The translations under genes were made by a program, and so were the position numbers. A stretch of DNA of 64,000 nt from contig NC_080568.1 of NCBI RefSeq assembly GCF_030253575.1, positions 1,133,501 through 1,197,500 on the forward strand, read 5' to 3'. Below, one piece after another: positions 59,331 to 64,000 of this stretch (its first letter is position 1; each line of letters starts with the position of its first letter). A model generated the notes under the pieces. That model ran no database searches, had not been told where the DNA came from, and saw only the letters and a list, made by a program, of their open reading frames with translations. The stretch comes from Rhododendron vialii. Taxonomy: Eukaryota > Streptophyta > Magnoliopsida > Ericales > Ericaceae.

Positions 59331-62300
59331 GGTGTTACAGTTTTACCTTGTATTTTCCCTAGTAGAGCATTTCAGTTTTACCTTGTATTTTCCCTAGTAG
59401 AGCATTTTCAATCCTCCAACCATTTTGTTTCGGATTCGGAAAGAGAATTTCGAGATAACGCTTTCATTTTGATTTGAACAGTCCTACGGAGAATCCCAAA
59501 TCCACACATGGATTTGAGCAAAAGCTTTTTTAATCAAACCCCTTGGGTTGGCCTGGTTGTCAAGCCTGTTTGCTTCCTGATCTTGAAACTCAAGTTCGAA
59601 ACCTCCCAGGTGGACCAAATCATACGGGTTTTGCTCCTTCGATAGAGGGGGGTGGGATTGATCCACGGATAAGATGAGGTTCATAAGCTAGCTCAGACAC
59701 ATAAGTTTTAAATTAAAAAAAATAAGTTAGCTCGGGCACATGAGTTTTAAATTAAATAAAAAAGAAGCTAGCTCGGACATATGAGTTTTAAATTAAAAAA
59801 ATAAGCTAGCTCGGACATATGAGTTTTAAATTTTTTAAAAAAAGGGTAGTTGTAATTCGCAGGCATTTCAAAATTGAATTAATCAGGATTTGACTTTCCA
59901 TGATTTGGGTAACAATTTGCGTAAAGCTGGAATTGGCTATAGGCTTGAGTAAAGGAGCGGGGAGAGTTTGGAGGGAGTTTTCTTCAAGTTTGAGAGTGAG
60001 TAAAAAGAAGGCTACAAATCCATAGCCGAAGTCGCAAGTTGGCACAATGTCATGGAATAAATCAATCTTGAAGATTAAGCCATATCTACATTTCAATTTG
60101 GAGAAAGTAATGGTACACACTATATGTACAGTAAGCGCATATATGTTGCGAATTATTTTTGTCAGTTAACGAAAATATTTGCCATTAGTTATGAGAATGT
60201 TAGTTATGAGAATATTGGTTAAAGTGTGTCCCATAGGATTATCCAAATTTTGCAGCTTGGCAAAAACCTGTAACCAATTTGACACGAAATTTGGATGTAC
60301 CCAATTTCACGACATCTCTGCCACAATGATTTTATGATACCATAGCTAGCCAAAAAAAAAAAAAAAATTTGGTATGGGCTCTGAGAAACTACTGGAGATA
60401 CTCTTATGCACCGTTTGGTTGCTGAGAAACAGAATAAAAACCCAAGGACTTGACAAATAAGAACTTGATTCTTGCTTCTTCTTTTGGTTTTTTTACAAAA
60501 AAAATTCCAGAAAATGTAAACAAACGAGAGCCATTTGAAATATAATAAGATTTTTGGCAATCAAATGAGGTAATATTAGCTCTTGATCTACATTCAATGT
60601 CGTTCATTTTTGTTCTCCTCAGTATCTTGTTTGTAAAACAGAGGTAACTGTGCATATTCAAATTCGCGTATTTTCTTTAATAGTATTGTGAGAATAGCAA
60701 GACTAAGAAAAAGTAGTAGTGCCACGGAAAGTGTATGTGCATCAACCTACTTTACTTTGTGGACCTTGAATTTATCTTGTATGCAGCCTTTCTGAAAAAT
60801 TGTCCGAATGACTTACAAAACTGAAGGAAGTGTTTTTTTGTTTTCCCAAGATTATGCTAACTGTGAAATGTGCAGTGATTTAGGATTTTATCCCTACATT
60901 TTACAGGAGCGAGAGGGTTTTCAGTTTGTAGACAAGAATGAATTACTTCTTCAATAACAGGACTTAGAAACGCTAAGGGAGATGACTGGTACATTTAGTG
61001 TATGAGTGAGATCGACTCGTATAAATCTGGAAAAATGGTTATCGAGAAGCTAAGGGAGATGCATTGGAGTTCATCGTTTTATTTGTCCTGCTAAATTTCC
61101 AATTTCTTTACATGAAATGTTTGCTATATTATATATTTTTCTCTGATAGAACATTTAGGTAAATAAATAGAGAAAATTTTGGGATAGCTTTGGTCGTTTT
61201 TGCTCGTAGGTGTACCATTTTGAGAAAAGTGCCTTCCCATACATAATTTAGTAGGGTAATGGCATTTTGTGGTGACACGGGTTCAAAGGTTACTTAGAAA
61301 AATTTCAAATAGGATCAATGACTGGTTGAAATACTCCATTGTTTTGTTCACAATTGCCACGGAGAAAACTCCATAAGACTAGGGTAACTAATATTAATTG
61401 AGATGCTCAGAAATCATAATATTTTCTTCTTGGCAGGGAGACAACAGATTCCTTCACAATCACTGCATCGCCTATTTTTGAAACCCTTCGACGCCTATCT
61501 AGTGTCAGATACTCAGGTTCTGACATTGATAATAAGAGTGGCTTGGATTTGGAAACAAAGACTCCATTGCTGCCTGAATATGGAAAAAGTTTTCAGAAGG
61601 ACGACTCACACAGGCTCTCAGAAACACAGTCATCATGGTTTGATAAGGCTCCATTTCTTAAGCAATTGACCGAAGAATTTCCCATTAGCCATGGATGTAG
61701 CTTTACTCAAACTATATTCAATGGTAAGGTCATTAGAGTTTACCTCAACAGGTCTGGACTCTGGTATCATATGAGATCATATTGGTTTAAATTGAAGGGA
61801 CTGTAAATCTACAACCCCTTGTATACATATGTGTTAAGTGACATCCAAGTTAATAACTTCTCTGATGCACATGACAGCATTTGATTATTTTTGCTCATTA
61901 ACTTTTTTTGTTTGTGTGATATCTAATTGCCCGATCTTTTTGAAAAGCAAATAAAGCCTGAATTGGAAATGACTCCCTATTTTTTTAAAATATTAAAAAG
62001 TGAGAGATATGCATTGGGGTAATTGTTCCTTGCAAAATTATTTATGTTTTTGAGGATGGTGCATTGGTGTGAGGAGTCTGTTTTTCATGGCAAAACTTCT
62101 ATTTCCTGGCAAAACTTCTATTTCCTGTTTCCGTACTATTCAAATTCTTTAGCTTGATGGACTTGTTTGGGATAACCTAGGAGTTGTGGTTGTCATGGAA
62201 CAGGGGTGAATGTAATGGCTGGAGTTGGGATTTTGTCTACACCCTACGCATTGAAAGAAGCCGGCTGGGCAAGCTTGGTTGTGCTTCTTCTTTTTGCAGT

Positions 62301-63945
62301 GGTTTGTTGTTATACAGCTTCGCTTATGAGACACTGCTTTGAGAGCAGAGAGGGCATCATAAGCTACCCGGATATTGGAGAAGCTGCATTTGGAAAATAT
62401 GGGCGTCTTTTCGTATCTGTAAGTTGTTTTAGCTTTTGATTGCAGCTCGTAACTTGTTTTATAGGCCAGATGACATGTCAATCAGTCCATGAGAGCTTTA
62501 GTGTCTTCGCTATCTAATTGTCCTATGAGCGCAAATTTAAATAAGTCAATTAAATTTTATAGATAAATCGGGTATGCATTTTACTGATATTATATGGGGA
62601 TATTCATGTGTTTGTATGACTCCAAGCTGTCGTAGTAGGTGTTGATTACAATTGAAGGATGCCACTCTTTCATTATAGACTCACATTGCTCTACTTCTAT
62701 CGACCATGATTTTGTACATTTTCCTTAACTCTTAATGCTTGGAAACTCATTCAAATAGGTTAGAAAAGCAGAGTGCAACGGTTAAAGTTTAATCCTTCCT
62801 CCAACAGCCCAGCTCTTTTCCTATAGTCAGTTGAAAAACAGAAAAATAAAAAGGGAAAAAGTGAACAGATTGCTCTAGTAAGTTTAATCCTCTTTTTTCT
62901 TGTTTTATAAGTTGCTCATATTATCTTCCTCTTGGATATTGGCGCAGATTGTTCTGTACTCGGAGTTATATGTAAGTGGACCATTGATTGTTAGTCTTGT
63001 AATCACTTGGACTGTACTTTTCCTATTTCTGACATTTATAACCTGCCTGTGCAGACATATTGTGTGGAATTTATTACTTTGGAAGGGGATAATCTCGCTA
63101 GGCTATTTCCTGGTACGTCGTTGGATTGGGCTGGTTTTCAACTGGATTCCATGCACCTCTTTGGAATAATAACCGCCCTACTCGTTCTACCAACTGTTTG
63201 GTTGCGGGACCTCCGCGTCATATCATATCTTTCAGGTGCTTCATACCATCTGTACTTCTGTCCACTGCAGCAATCCGAGTTTAGATTGTCTTATATTTCT
63301 TGTACTTTATTTTTTTTATTTAAATTTCTTTTAGCTTTTGGTCAAAACAATTTACTCTTAAAAGTCCCAACACCTATTCCGCTCATCGAGAGTCGAGATG
63401 AGTAGGAGAAGTCGGAAATATTGACCAAAACAAAATTAAGTCGTTCAGTTTTAGACAGTCAAATAAAAACCTTTTTGATATGCATTTTGCCTGATTTTTT
63501 TTCGCCTTGCAGCTGGAGGGGTCGTCGCGACAGTAGTGATACTTCTTTGCTTGATTTTTGCTGGTACAGTGGATGGAATTGGATTTAATCAAAAGGGTGA
63601 AGTCGTAAACTGGAGCGGCATTCCTTTTGCCATTGGTGTATATGGGTTTTGCTATTCCGGGCATTCTGTATTCCCAAACATTTACCAATCCATGGCTGAT
63701 AAAAGAAAATTTACCAATGCACTTATAATATGGTATGGAACTACTTTCATCATGATATGGGCGTTTTAGTTTCACCTCTTCTAAATACCTTCTCTTTTTT
63801 AATGTGCAGCTTTCTTTTGTGTGTTATATTGTACGGGGGTGCTGCAATCCTTGGATTTCTCATGTTTGGTCAAGGCACGCTGTCGCAGATAACTTTGAAT
63901 ATGCCACCTCATACTGTAACCTCCAAAGTTGCGTTGTGGACAACA
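59068..63945 (+). CDS. AVT1: AVT1-type vacuolar amino-acid transporter (AAAP family), 3' part beyond window
   Basis: Seven exons in phase give the first 424 residues: 59068-59276, 61437-61723, 62204-62418, 62948-62971, 63055-63235, 63513-63732, 63810-63945. Exon 7 ends at a GTATGT donor and the gene runs off the window. The N-terminus (about 1-165) is acidic and Ser/Gly-rich, as in this family, and likely cytosolic. The transmembrane core starts with [20 protein letters not shown], the AAAP first-helix signature. Helices follow at [66 protein letters not shown] and the [20 protein letters not shown] block. AVT1 proteins exchange amino acids for protons at the vacuole. Exon 4 is a 24-nt microexon. 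Start chosen as the first ATG giving an unbroken acidic N-terminus; an upstream in-frame ATG at 59035 is possible. No lesion seen. Confidence 0.92.
59284..59328. repeat. (CT)n microsatellite at the start of AVT1 intron 1
   Basis: About 22 CT units, beginning seven bases after the exon-1 donor GTATAC. Confidence 0.95.
59338..59407 (+). repeat. Exact 35-bp tandem duplication, AVT1 intron 1
   Basis: A unit beginning CAGTTTTACCTTG and ending GTAGAGCATTT occurs twice (59338-59372, 59373-59407) without mismatch. Confidence 0.9.
59541..59682 (+). mobile_element. SINE-like tRNA-derived sequence, AVT1 intron 1
   Basis: TTGGCCTGGTTGTCAAG (about 59549-59565) resembles a polymerase III A box, and AAGTTCGAAACCT (about 59592-59604) is a good B box at a typical distance. 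The surrounding sequence is like plant Au-type SINEs. The 3' boundary and target duplication are not clear; the tandem array that follows may be part of it or unrelated. Confidence 0.55.
59683..59838 (+). repeat. Four-copy tandem repeat of about 38 bp, AVT1 intron 1
   Basis: Units on the pattern AGCTAGCTCGGACATATGAG followed by TTTTAAATTAAAA occur four times, starting near 59685, 59722, 59763 and 59801. The last two are most alike. Confidence 0.8.
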
Positions 63946-64000
63946 GTATGTATCAGATTTCCGTCGTCCCTCGCTATCTTTTTATATGCTTTTGTATGGG

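Overview
This is a 64 kb stretch of plant nuclear DNA, almost certainly from a eudicot. The evidence is the many GT-AG introns with T-rich acceptor tracts, AT-rich intergenic DNA, CT/AT microsatellites in leaders and introns, plant-type retrotransposons and plant gene families. I cannot name the species; an asterid such as an Ericales member is only a guess. There is no operon structure, rRNA, convincing tRNA gene or CRISPR array.

Layout from left to right. (1) 1-4600: intergenic DNA with a small MITE, then a two-exon gene for a 200-residue RRM protein resembling AIPP1/EDM3. (2) 4600-6700: intergenic DNA with two MITEs. (3) 6746-24570: a 13-exon gene for an organelle-type MnmG/GidA/MTO1 tRNA-modification enzyme (722 residues). 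Its sixth intron has grown to 6.8 kb because a Copia retrotransposon sits inside an older TRIM element. (4) 25300-27400: two TIR elements with TTA target duplications, one carrying a nested foldback. (5) 28030-42024: a 23-exon gene for a SNF2 translocase of the PICH/ERCC6L (CHR24) type, 1084 residues. (6) 44722-46455 (minus): an F-box gene with an unusual basic tail. (7) 47186-53726: a 6.5 kb LINE with both target duplications, an inverted 5' end and a foldback element in its reverse-transcriptase gene. (8) 53755-55490 (minus): a pseudogene of the MORN-repeat/linker part of a PIP5 kinase, split by a MITE and followed by the LINE. (9) 55500-59060: intergenic DNA with two related foldback elements. 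(10) 59068 to the window end: the first seven exons of an AVT1-type amino-acid transporter gene.

The genes are functionally unrelated, as is usual for plant chromosomes. I find no new multi-gene system. The distinctive content is mobile-element archaeology: a nested Copia/TRIM, a LINE with a twin-priming-type inversion plus a templated filler, six MITE or foldback insertions with readable target duplications, and exon-module duplication in the SNF2 gene with relic exons left in its introns. Exon boundaries were set by hand from splice consensus plus unbroken reading phase; no transcript or database evidence was available.
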